Of a DNA stretch of 64,000 nucleotides, positions 58,421 to 64,000 are shown one piece after another. The stretch comes from UBA2784 sp964494625 (GTDB lineage Bacteria > Pseudomonadota > Alphaproteobacteria > Micropepsales > Micropepsaceae): assembly GCA_964494625.1 (NCBI GenBank), contig CAZBRT010000005.1:14621-78620 (forward strand), written 5' to 3'. Each line of letters opens with the position of its first letter. Positions within the stretch are counted from its first letter, which is position 1. Made by a program: the position numbers and the translations under genes. Below the pieces are notes generated by a model. The model was given only the letters and a program-made list of their open reading frames with translations, was not told the origin of the DNA and did not search any database.

Positions 58421-58785
58421 AGCACCTCCGGCGCGAGCGACACGATCTTCATGTGGTTCTTGGCGCGCAGCTCACGGGTCACTGGCCCGAAAATGCGCGT
58501 GCCGACCGGCTCGCCCTGGTTGTTGATGAGCACGGCAGCGTTGCGGTCGAAGCGGATGACCGAACCGTCCGGGCGGCGCACGGGATGCGCGGTACGCACG
58601 ATGACGGCCTTCATCACTTCGCCCTTTTTCACGCGGCCGCGCGGAATGGCGTCCTTCACCGACACGACAATGATGTCGCCGACGGAGGCATAGCGCCGGC
58701 GCGAACCGCCGAGCACCTTGATGCACATCACGCGCTTGGCGCCGGAATTGTCGGCGACCTCGAGATGGCTGGTTGACTGGATCAT
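58417..58785 (-). CDS. rplN: 50S ribosomal protein L14
   Basis: A 122-residue protein: MIQSTSHLEVADNSGAKRVMCIKVLGGSRRRYASVGDIIVVSVKDAIPRGRVKKGEV and GTRIFGPVTRELRAKNHMKIVSLAPEVL, exact L14 length and ends. ATG 58785 is standard; the upstream open frame is ignored. First gene of the spc-operon part by E. coli nomenclature. Confidence 0.98.
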   Translation of the reverse strand: MIQSTSHLEVADNSGAKRVMCIKVLGGSRRRYASVGDIIVVSVKDAIPRGRVKKGEVMKAVIVRTAHPVRRPDGSVIRFDRNAAVLINNQGEPVGTRIFGPVTRELRAKNHMKIVSLAPEVL

Positions 58786-58820
58786 GAGTGGCTCTCCTGG
58801 AGGAATTGCAGGTTCAGGCG

Positions 58821-59057
58821 TCAGACCGCCTTGCCCACAACCTCCCAACGCTTCAGCCGCGACAGGGGGCGGCATTCCTGGATGCGCACGACATCACCGG
58901 CCTTGCACTCGGCCTTTTCGTCATGGGCGTGATACTTCTTCGAACGACGCACGGTCTTGCCGAGCATCGGATGGACAAAGCGGCGCTCCACGCGGACGAC
59001 GACCGTCTTCGCGTTCTTGTCGCTGACCACCACTCCCTGAAGGATTCGACGGGGCAT
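58821..59057 (-). CDS. rpsQ: 30S ribosomal protein S17
   Basis: A 78-residue protein: MPRRILQGVVVSDKNAKTVVVRVERRFVHPMLGKTVRRSKKYHAHDE and RIQECRPLSRLKRWEVV. ATG 59057 begins at the conserved MPRR; the open frame continues upstream into rpmC sequence without significance. Confidence 0.97.
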   Translation of the reverse strand: MPRRILQGVVVSDKNAKTVVVRVERRFVHPMLGKTVRRSKKYHAHDEKAECKAGDVVRIQECRPLSRLKRWEVVGKAV

Positions 59058-59085
59058 TTTTTTGCTCTTCCTCGTTATGCGTTCT

Positions 59086-59292
59086 TCAGGCGGCGGGGCT
59101 CTTGGCCGCAACCTTGACCTTGAGTTCGGTCATGATGCGGGCAATGTCACGGCGCACGTCGCGCACGCGCGCTGTGCGTTCCAGCTGGCCGGTCGCGCGC
59201 TGGAACCGCAGGTTGAACTGCTCCTTGCGCAGCTTTCCCAGCTCTTCCTTCAGCTGATCGGCGCTCATGCGGCGCACGTCTTCGGCTTTCAT
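59086..59292 (-). CDS. rpmC: 50S ribosomal protein L29
   Basis: A 68-residue helical hairpin protein near the exit tunnel: MKAEDVRRMSADQLKEELGKLRKEQFNLRFQRATGQLERTARVRDVRRDIARIMTEL. It has the universal L29 pattern. ATG 59292 is chosen by homology. Confidence 0.97.
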   Translation of the reverse strand: MKAEDVRRMSADQLKEELGKLRKEQFNLRFQRATGQLERTARVRDVRRDIARIMTELKVKVAAKSPAA

Positions 59293-59306
59293 GTTCCCTG
59301 CTCCCG

Positions 59307-59720
59307 TCAAATGGCGGCGCGGCGGACGAATTTGCACGCGATCGGCAGCTTGGCCGCAGCCAGCGCCATCGCTTCACGCGCAACTTCTTCCTTCACACCA
59401 TCGACTTCAAAGATGATGCGCCCCGGCTTGACGCGCGCCACCCAAAACTCAACGTTGCCTTTGCCCGAACCCATGCGGACTTCGGCCGGCTTCTTCGACA
59501 CCGGCACGTCCGGGAACACGCGGATCCAGTAACGGCCCTGACGCTTCATGGCGCGCACGAAGGCCTTGCGGGCAGCTTCGATCTGGCGCGCGGTGATGCG
59601 CTCGGGCTCAAGCGCCTTCAGGCCGTACTCGCCGACTGTCAGCGACGTCCCGGATTTGGCGTTCCCGTAGATCCGGCCCTTGTGGGCCTTGCGGAACTTG
59701 GTGCGTTTGGGTTGCATCAT
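59307..59720 (-). CDS. rplP: 50S ribosomal protein L16
   Basis: A 137-residue protein: QPKRTKFRKAHKGRIYGNAKSGTSLTVGEYGLKALEPERITARQIEAARKAFVRAMKRQGRYWIRVFPDVPVSKKPAEVRMGSGKG. It binds near the A site and organises the peptidyl-transferase region. Two adjacent ATGs (59720, 59717) are equivalent start options. Confidence 0.98.
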   Translation of the reverse strand: MMQPKRTKFRKAHKGRIYGNAKSGTSLTVGEYGLKALEPERITARQIEAARKAFVRAMKRQGRYWIRVFPDVPVSKKPAEVRMGSGKGNVEFWVARVKPGRIIFEVDGVKEEVAREAMALAAAKLPIACKFVRRAAI

Positions 59721-59759
59721 GTCAATTCATGCTCCTCGGTGGCGATTGTCCGTTCGGTC

Positions 59760-60467
59760 TCACGCCGCCTGGGCGGGACGCGGACGCTGGCCGCCGTCGA
59801 TCTGCTCAGAAAGGCGCTTGTCCTGCGCCATCGGGTCGTGCTCCAGGATCTCGCCCTTGAAGATCCAGACCTTCACGCCGCAAGTGCCCATCGCGGTGTG
59901 GGCGGTCGCGCGGCCAAAGTCGATGTCGGCGCGCAGCGTGTGCAGCGGCACGCGACCTTCGCGGTACCACTCGATACGCGCGATCTCGGCACCGCCAAGA
60001 CGGCCGCTGCAATTGATGCGGATGCCAAGCGCGCCAAGGCGCATGGCCGACTGCACAGAGCGCTTCATCGCGCGGCGGAACGACACGCGGCGCTCCAGCT
60101 GCTGGGCAAGCCCTTCGGCCACCAGACGCGCATCGATCTCCGGCTTGCGGATTTCAACGATGTTGAGGACGACTTCGGCCGACGTGAACTTCGTCAGTTC
60201 CGAACGCAGCTTCTCGATGTCCGCACCCTTCTTGCCGATGACGACACCGGGGCGGGCGGAATGGATGGTCACGCGGCACTTCCTGTGCGGGCGCTCGATC
60301 AGGATGCGGGCGACACCGGCAGCCTTGAGCTTCTCCGACAGATGCGCGCGGATCTTGAGGTCCTCATGCAGCATCGTTCCGTACTCGCCCGACTTGGCGA
60401 ACCACCGGGAATCCCAGGTGCGGTTGATGCCGAGCCGCAGGCCGACAGCGTTGGTTTTCTGACCCAT
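59760..60467 (-). CDS. rpsC: 30S ribosomal protein S3
   Basis: A 235-residue protein with a KH domain (SARPGVVIGKKGADIEKLRSEL) and the S3 C-terminal domain (LGIRINCSGRLGGAEIARIEWYREGRVPLHTLRADIDFG...MGTCGVKVWIFKGE). It lines the mRNA entry channel. ATG 60467 (MGQKTNAVGLRLGINRTWDSRWF) is universal; the longer open frame is unused. Directly abuts rplV. Confidence 0.98.
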   Translation of the reverse strand: MGQKTNAVGLRLGINRTWDSRWFAKSGEYGTMLHEDLKIRAHLSEKLKAAGVARILIERPHRKCRVTIHSARPGVVIGKKGADIEKLRSELTKFTSAEVVLNIVEIRKPEIDARLVAEGLAQQLERRVSFRRAMKRSVQSAMRLGALGIRINCSGRLGGAEIARIEWYREGRVPLHTLRADIDFGRATAHTAMGTCGVKVWIFKGEILEHDPMAQDKRLSEQIDGGQRPRPAQAA

Positions 60468-60468
60468 A

Positions 60469-60852
60469 TCAGGCGGCCTCTTCGTTGGGCTGACGCACGA
60501 CGATCGTGATTTCCGAGAACGGCTTGAGCACCCGCGCGCCGCGGCCACGGCCGCGCGCATGGAAGCGCTTCAGGACCATGTTCTTGCCGACAAAAGCTTC
60601 GGAGACGACGAGGCTGTCCACATCGAGATCATGGTTGTTCTCGGCGTTGGCGATCGCCGATTGCAGGATCTTCTTCACCGACTGCGCGATGCGCTTGGGC
60701 GAGAAGGAAAGTTCCGCCAGCGCGTCGGCGGCCTTCTTGCCGCGGATCGTCTCGGCCACAAGGTTCAGCTTGCGGTCGGAGATGCGCAGCATGGTCCCTT
60801 TGGCACGGACTTCATTGTCCGGCAGACGGCGTTTGGTCTTTGGCTTGCTCAT
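60469..60852 (-). CDS. rplV: 50S ribosomal protein L22
   Basis: A 127-residue protein with a beta-hairpin tip in the exit tunnel: VRAKGTMLRISDRKLNLVAETIRGKKAADALAELSFSPKRIAQSVKKILQSAIANAENNHDLDVD and KRFHARGRGRGARVLKPFSEITIVV. ATG 60852 is standard. One base separates it from rpsC. Confidence 0.98.
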   Translation of the reverse strand: MSKPKTKRRLPDNEVRAKGTMLRISDRKLNLVAETIRGKKAADALAELSFSPKRIAQSVKKILQSAIANAENNHDLDVDSLVVSEAFVGKNMVLKRFHARGRGRGARVLKPFSEITIVVRQPNEEAA

Positions 60853-60865
60853 GTCCCTTGTGTCC

Positions 60866-61159
60866 TTACTTGCCGCCGGACTTCTTGGGCGCGGCCTTCT
60901 TGTCGGACGAGTGTCCGTAGAAGGTGCGTGTCGGCGCAAACTCGCCGAACTTGTGGCCGACCATGTCTTCCGACACGAGGACCGGGATGTGCTTCTGGCC
61001 ATTGTGCACACCGAAGGTCAGGCCGACAAACTGCGGCATGACCGTGGAGCGGCGGCTCCAGATCTTGATGACATCCTTGCGCCCTGATGAACGTGCCGTC
61101 TCTGCCTTCTTGAGCAGATAGCCGTCCACAAACGGGCCTTTCCAGACTGAACGCGACAT
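60866..61159 (-). CDS. rpsS: 30S ribosomal protein S19
   Basis: A 97-residue protein: RSVWKGPFVDGYLLKKAE, IKIWSRRSTVMPQFVGLTFGVHNGQKHIPVLVSEDMVGHKFGEFAPTRTFYGHSSDKKA. Length and motifs are normal; it pairs with S13 in the 30S head. It lies between rplB and rplV. Confidence 0.98.
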   Translation of the reverse strand: MSRSVWKGPFVDGYLLKKAETARSSGRKDVIKIWSRRSTVMPQFVGLTFGVHNGQKHIPVLVSEDMVGHKFGEFAPTRTFYGHSSDKKAAPKKSGGK

Positions 61160-61171
61160 GAGTGCGCTTCC

Positions 61172-62011
61172 TTACCGCTTGGCTTTCTTCTCGTGGCGCG
61201 TGCGCACGATGTATTTCGAGGTCCGCTTGTTGGTGCGGGTCTTGGTACCCTTGGTGCCCTTGCCCCACGGGGTAACCGGGTGACGGCCACCTGACGTGCG
61301 GCCTTCGCCACCGCCATGGGGATGGTCAATCGGGTTCATGGCAACACCGCGCACGCTCGGCTTCTTGCCGAGCCAGCGGTTGCGGCCGGCTTTGCCGATC
61401 GAGACGTTGGTGTGATCGGGGTTCGACACCGCACCGACCGTCGCCATGCAGGTGAGCAGCACCTTGCGCGTTTCACCCGACGACAGGCGCAGAAGCGCAT
61501 AGCCCTGATCGCGGCCGATATACTGTGCGTAATTGCCGGCCGAACGCGCCAGCTTGCCGCCGGCACCCGGCTTCACTTCGATATTGTGGACCAAGGAACC
61601 GACGGGCATCGCACCCAGCGGCATCGCATTGCCCGGCTTCACGTCGACGCGCGCGCCCGACACAACCTCGTCGCCCGGCGCAAGGCGCTGCGGCGCGAGA
61701 ATATAGGCGAACGTGCCGTCCGTGTACTTCACGAGCGCAATGAAGCCCGAACGGTTCGGGTCATATTCGAGACGCTCGACCTTGGCCGGCATGTCGAACT
61801 TGTTGCGCTTGAAGTCGATGACGCGATAGGCGCGCTTGTGCCCGCCGCCGCGCCAGCGCTGCGTGATGCGCCCGGTGTTGTTGCGCCCGCCCTTTTCGGA
61901 CTGGCCTTCCGTCAACGCCTTGAGCGGTCCGCCCTTGTGGAGGGCCGAACGGTCCACCAGCACCAGCTGGCGCATGCCTGGCGTAACGGGATTATATGTT
62001 TTCAAGGCCAT
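61172..62011 (-). CDS. rplB: 50S ribosomal protein L2
   Basis: A 279-residue protein: MALKTYNPVTPGMRQLVLVDRS, GRNNTGRITQRWRGGGHKRAYRVIDFKRNKFD and the essential His region GVAMNPIDHPHGGGEGRTSGGRHPVTPWGK. It is required for subunit association and peptidyl transfer. Three bases separate it from rplW. Confidence 0.98.
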   Translation of the reverse strand: MALKTYNPVTPGMRQLVLVDRSALHKGGPLKALTEGQSEKGGRNNTGRITQRWRGGGHKRAYRVIDFKRNKFDMPAKVERLEYDPNRSGFIALVKYTDGTFAYILAPQRLAPGDEVVSGARVDVKPGNAMPLGAMPVGSLVHNIEVKPGAGGKLARSAGNYAQYIGRDQGYALLRLSSGETRKVLLTCMATVGAVSNPDHTNVSIGKAGRNRWLGKKPSVRGVAMNPIDHPHGGGEGRTSGGRHPVTPWGKGTKGTKTRTNKRTSKYIVRTRHEKKAKR

Positions 62012-62014
62012 GGT

Positions 62015-62308
62015 TCAGAGCCCCGTGGTCACGTCGATCGAATGGCCCTGCATCAGGGTCACGACCGCTTTTTTGGTTTCGTTGCGACGGCTGACGATGC
62101 CCTTGAAGCGCTTGAGCTTGCCCTTCTGGCGCAGCGTGTTCACCGCCTTGACCTTTACCTTGAAGAGGGCTTCCACGGCTTCCTTGATCTCGGGCTTCGT
62201 CGCCTTGAGCGGCACGCGGAAGACAACCTGGTTGTTCTCCGAAGCCGACGTGGACTTTTCCGTGATGACCGGCGAAAGGATCGTCGAATAATGCTTGAGC
62301 GCGGTCAT
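62015..62308 (-). CDS. rplW: 50S ribosomal protein L23
   Basis: A 97-residue protein at the tunnel exit that docks trigger factor and SRP: HYSTILSPVITEKSTSASENNQVVFRVPLKATKPEIKEAVEALFKVKVKAVNTLRQKGKLKRFKG. Its start overlaps the rplD stop by four bases. Confidence 0.98.
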   Translation of the reverse strand: MTALKHYSTILSPVITEKSTSASENNQVVFRVPLKATKPEIKEAVEALFKVKVKAVNTLRQKGKLKRFKGIVSRRNETKKAVVTLMQGHSIDVTTGL

Positions 62309-62922
62309 GACAGACGCTCCTCGATCTTGGTGACGGCGTCGCGCGTCAGGACCAGCGTGTCGCGGCGCAGGATGTCATAGACATTGAGACCAACCGTCGG
62401 CAGCAGCGTCACATTGACGATGTTGCGCGCGGCGCGCTCAAAGCCGGCGTCGAACGCGCCGTCAACGACACAGACCGAGGCAAGGCCGAGCTTCTTGAAG
62501 GCAGCGGCAACTTCCTTCGTCTTGGGCGCGGGCACGGTGGCCACGTCCACGATGATCAGCTTGTTGTCCCGATGCTTGGCCGAGAGCGCGAGCCGGAGGC
62601 CAAGCGCACGGACCTTCTTGGGCAGGTCATAGGCATGGCTGCGCACGACCGGGCCCATGGCACGTCCACCGCCGCGGTACTGCGGCACGTTGCGCGCACC
62701 GTGACGGGCACCGCCCGAACCCTTCTGCTTCACCGACTTCTTCTTCGTCTTGTTGACCTCGGCGCGGGTCAGCGTCTTGTGCGTACCCGCACGGCGCTTG
62801 GCCAGCTGCCAATTGACAACGCGGTGCAGGATGTCGGCGCGGGGTTCAAGGCCGAAAATATCGTCCTTGAGCTCGATCGTGCCGGCGTCAGTGCCCGTAA
62901 GTGATTTGACGGTCGCCTTCAT
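62305..62922 (-). CDS. rplD: 50S ribosomal protein L4
   Basis: A 205-residue protein: FGLEPRADILHRVVNWQLAKRRAGTHKTLTRAEVNKTKKKSVKQKGSGGARHGARNVPQYRGGGRAMGPVVRSH, with the extended tunnel loop, and LLPTVGLNVYDILRRDTLVLTRDAVTKIEERL. In E. coli L4 represses the S10 operon; whether that holds here cannot be seen. Confidence 0.98.
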   Translation of the reverse strand: MKATVKSLTGTDAGTIELKDDIFGLEPRADILHRVVNWQLAKRRAGTHKTLTRAEVNKTKKKSVKQKGSGGARHGARNVPQYRGGGRAMGPVVRSHAYDLPKKVRALGLRLALSAKHRDNKLIIVDVATVPAPKTKEVAAAFKKLGLASVCVVDGAFDAGFERAARNIVNVTLLPTVGLNVYDILRRDTLVLTRDAVTKIEERLS

Positions 62923-62926
62923 GTCG

Positions 62927-63619
62927 TTACGCGTCCTTGTTCGCAGACTTGCGGACTGCGCCCGGCTTGGGGGCGTCCTTCGGAAGCGCTTCCTTCACCG
63001 CATCGCGCACGGCAACCCAGCCGCCCTTGGAACCGGGAACCGCACCGCGCACCATGATGATGCCGCGTTCGGCATCAGTGCGGACGACTTCCACGTTCTG
63101 GGTGGTGACGAGCACCTGGCCCATGTGGCCGGCCATCTTCTTGCCCTTGAACACCTTGCCGGGGTCCTGGCGCTGACCGGTCGAACCGTGTGAACGGTGC
63201 GAAACCGAAACGCCGTGCGAGGCTTCAAGACCGGCAAAGTTGTGCCGCTTCATGACGCCCTGGAAACCGCGACCGATGGTGATGCCCGAAACATCAACCT
63301 TCTGGCCAGCCACGAAGTGGTCCGCTGTCAGCTCATCGCCGACGGCAAGGAGATTGTCCTTGCTGACACGGAACTCCATGACCTTGCGCTTGGGCTCGAC
63401 ATGGGCCTTGGCGAAATGACCGCGCACAGGCTTGGAAACGCGCGCGGGCTTTGTCACCCCGGCGCCAAGCTGCACGGCCACATAGCCGTCTTTTTCGACA
63501 GTGCGTTGCGCGACAACCTGGCAGTTGTCGAGCTTCAGCACGGTTACGGGGACATGCTTTCCGTCGTCTGTAAAGACGCGGGTCATTCCCAGTTTTTGGA
63601 CGATCACACCGGACCGCAT
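62927..63619 (-). CDS. rplC: 50S ribosomal protein L3
   Basis: A 230-residue protein: MRSGVIVQKLGMTRVFTDDGKHVPVTVLKLDNCQVV, GFQGVMKRHNFAGLEASHGVSVSHRSHGSTGQRQDPGKVFKGKKMAGHMG, including the Gln methylated by PrmB (RSHGSTGQRQDPGKV). The C-terminal tail (PKDAPKPGAVRKSANKDA) is a little longer than in E. coli (209 residues). ATG 63619 is the family start. Confidence 0.98.
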   Translation of the reverse strand: MRSGVIVQKLGMTRVFTDDGKHVPVTVLKLDNCQVVAQRTVEKDGYVAVQLGAGVTKPARVSKPVRGHFAKAHVEPKRKVMEFRVSKDNLLAVGDELTADHFVAGQKVDVSGITIGRGFQGVMKRHNFAGLEASHGVSVSHRSHGSTGQRQDPGKVFKGKKMAGHMGQVLVTTQNVEVVRTDAERGIIMVRGAVPGSKGGWVAVRDAVKEALPKDAPKPGAVRKSANKDA

Positions 63620-63629
63620 GGGCAAACCC

Positions 63630-63938
63630 TCAGAGCTTGATCTCGACATCGACGCCGGCCGCAAGGTCGAGCTTCATCAGCGCGTCCACTGTTTGCGGAT
63701 TCCAGTCAACAATGTCGAGTACACGCTTGTGCGTGCGGATTTCGAACTGCTCGCGACTCTTCTTGTCCGCATGCACCGAACGGTTCACCGTGAACTTTTC
63801 GATGCGTGTGGGCAGCGGAATGGGACCGCGGACCTTTGCACCTGTGCGCTTGGCCGTATTCACGATTTCCCGCGTGGACGAATCCAGGATGCGGTGATCG
63901 AAGGCCTTGAGCCGGATGCGGATATTTTGCGCCTGCAT
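63630..63938 (-). CDS. rpsJ: 30S ribosomal protein S10
   Basis: A 102-residue protein: QNIRIRLKAFDHRILDSSTREIVNTAKRTGAKVRGPIPLPTRIEKFTVNRSVHADKKSREQFEIRTHKR. ATG 63938 gives the usual length and has AAGGG six bases upstream; ATG 63944 would put that site in contact with the codon. It also works as NusE in antitermination. Follows tuf by nine bases. Confidence 0.97.
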   Translation of the reverse strand: MQAQNIRIRLKAFDHRILDSSTREIVNTAKRTGAKVRGPIPLPTRIEKFTVNRSVHADKKSREQFEIRTHKRVLDIVDWNPQTVDALMKLDLAAGVDVEIKL

Positions 63939-63947
63939 GGCCATCCC

Positions 63948-64000
63948 TTACTTGATGATCTTCGCGACGACGCCTGCACCGACGGTGCGGCCGCCCTCGC
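63948..64000 (-). CDS. tuf: Elongation factor Tu, C-terminal end only (partial)
   Basis: The last 16 codons plus TAA of a gene entering from beyond the window. The residues EGGRTVGAGVVAKIIK are the canonical end of EF-Tu domain 3. Its place directly before rpsJ is the standard str-S10 junction in alphaproteobacteria. Confidence 0.95.
   Translation of the reverse strand, partial: EGGRTVGAGVVAKIIK

Overview
The window is a GC-rich chromosomal segment of an alphaproteobacterium, most likely from the Hyphomicrobiales/Parvibaculales side. The indicators are a divK-pleD cell-cycle pair, the division regulator MipZ, an EipB-type (DUF1849) envelope protein, an ATP12 chaperone, a short-LID adenylate kinase, DUF1489 and DUF3572 proteins, and the alphaproteobacterial order of the S10-spc-alpha ribosomal cluster. 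I could not run any search, so the taxonomy is inference. Gene density is high, and same-strand neighbours often overlap by 1-4 bases (ATGA junctions), so many short operons are translationally coupled.

Layout. 1-1.4 kb: divK and the 5' part of pleD (minus). 1.7-4.8 kb: a coupled plus-strand run DUF3572 - HAD hydrolase - ROK kinase - DNA polymerase IV with an N-terminal zinc ribbon. 4.9-5.9 kb: a DUF4423-like regulator with a glyoxalase-fold protein. 5.9-10.9 kb: EipB-like protein, agmatine-to-putrescine genes aguA-aguB, and a coupled RidA - GNAT - HIT run. 10.97-11.18 kb: a compact predicted transcript (promoter, extended Shine-Dalgarno, 22-codon ORF, terminator), followed by a nested palindrome. 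11.3-14.1 kb: clpS-clpA. 14.2-18.5 kb: DUF1499 protein, a SPOR-tailed D,D-carboxypeptidase, a J-like membrane protein and mipZ. 18.6-22.8 kb: divergent putA and panC.

22.8-25.2 kb is the accessory patch: a truncated reading frame, two unfamiliar proteins, a TPR lipoprotein-like or secreted protein, a perfect 21-bp inverted repeat, and a displaced copy of the 3' end of the adjacent DUF1489 gene. 25.2-34.8 kb is a leucine-catabolism region: methylcrotonyl-CoA carboxylase subunits, methylglutaconyl-CoA hydratase, a thiolase and isovaleryl-CoA dehydrogenase, interrupted by membrane-protein genes and a PAP2 phosphatase. 34.9-37.7 kb: kelch protein, tRNA-Leu(GAG), APS reductase, siroheme synthase domain and an orphan FliN-like protein. 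37.8-43.5 kb: lipB, an unknown anchored protein and propionyl-CoA carboxylase (pccA, pccB). Branched-chain acyl-CoA breakdown by MCC and propionyl-CoA clearance by PCC are thus close together.

43.7-49.7 kb is a tightly coupled minus-strand run: ATP12 - bicupin - RluC-like - CrcB - RarA - Do/Deg protease. 49.7-64 kb is the ribosomal protein supercluster on the minus strand, from the end of tuf through rpsJ to rplQ, ending in a clear terminator. It has secY, adk and rpoA inside and a strong internal promoter ahead of rpsM. Ribosomal proteins L5 and L15 carry basic low-complexity extensions.

The most interesting signals are the small autonomous 22-codon transcript unit at 10969-11183 and the insertion patch at 22.8-25.3 kb.
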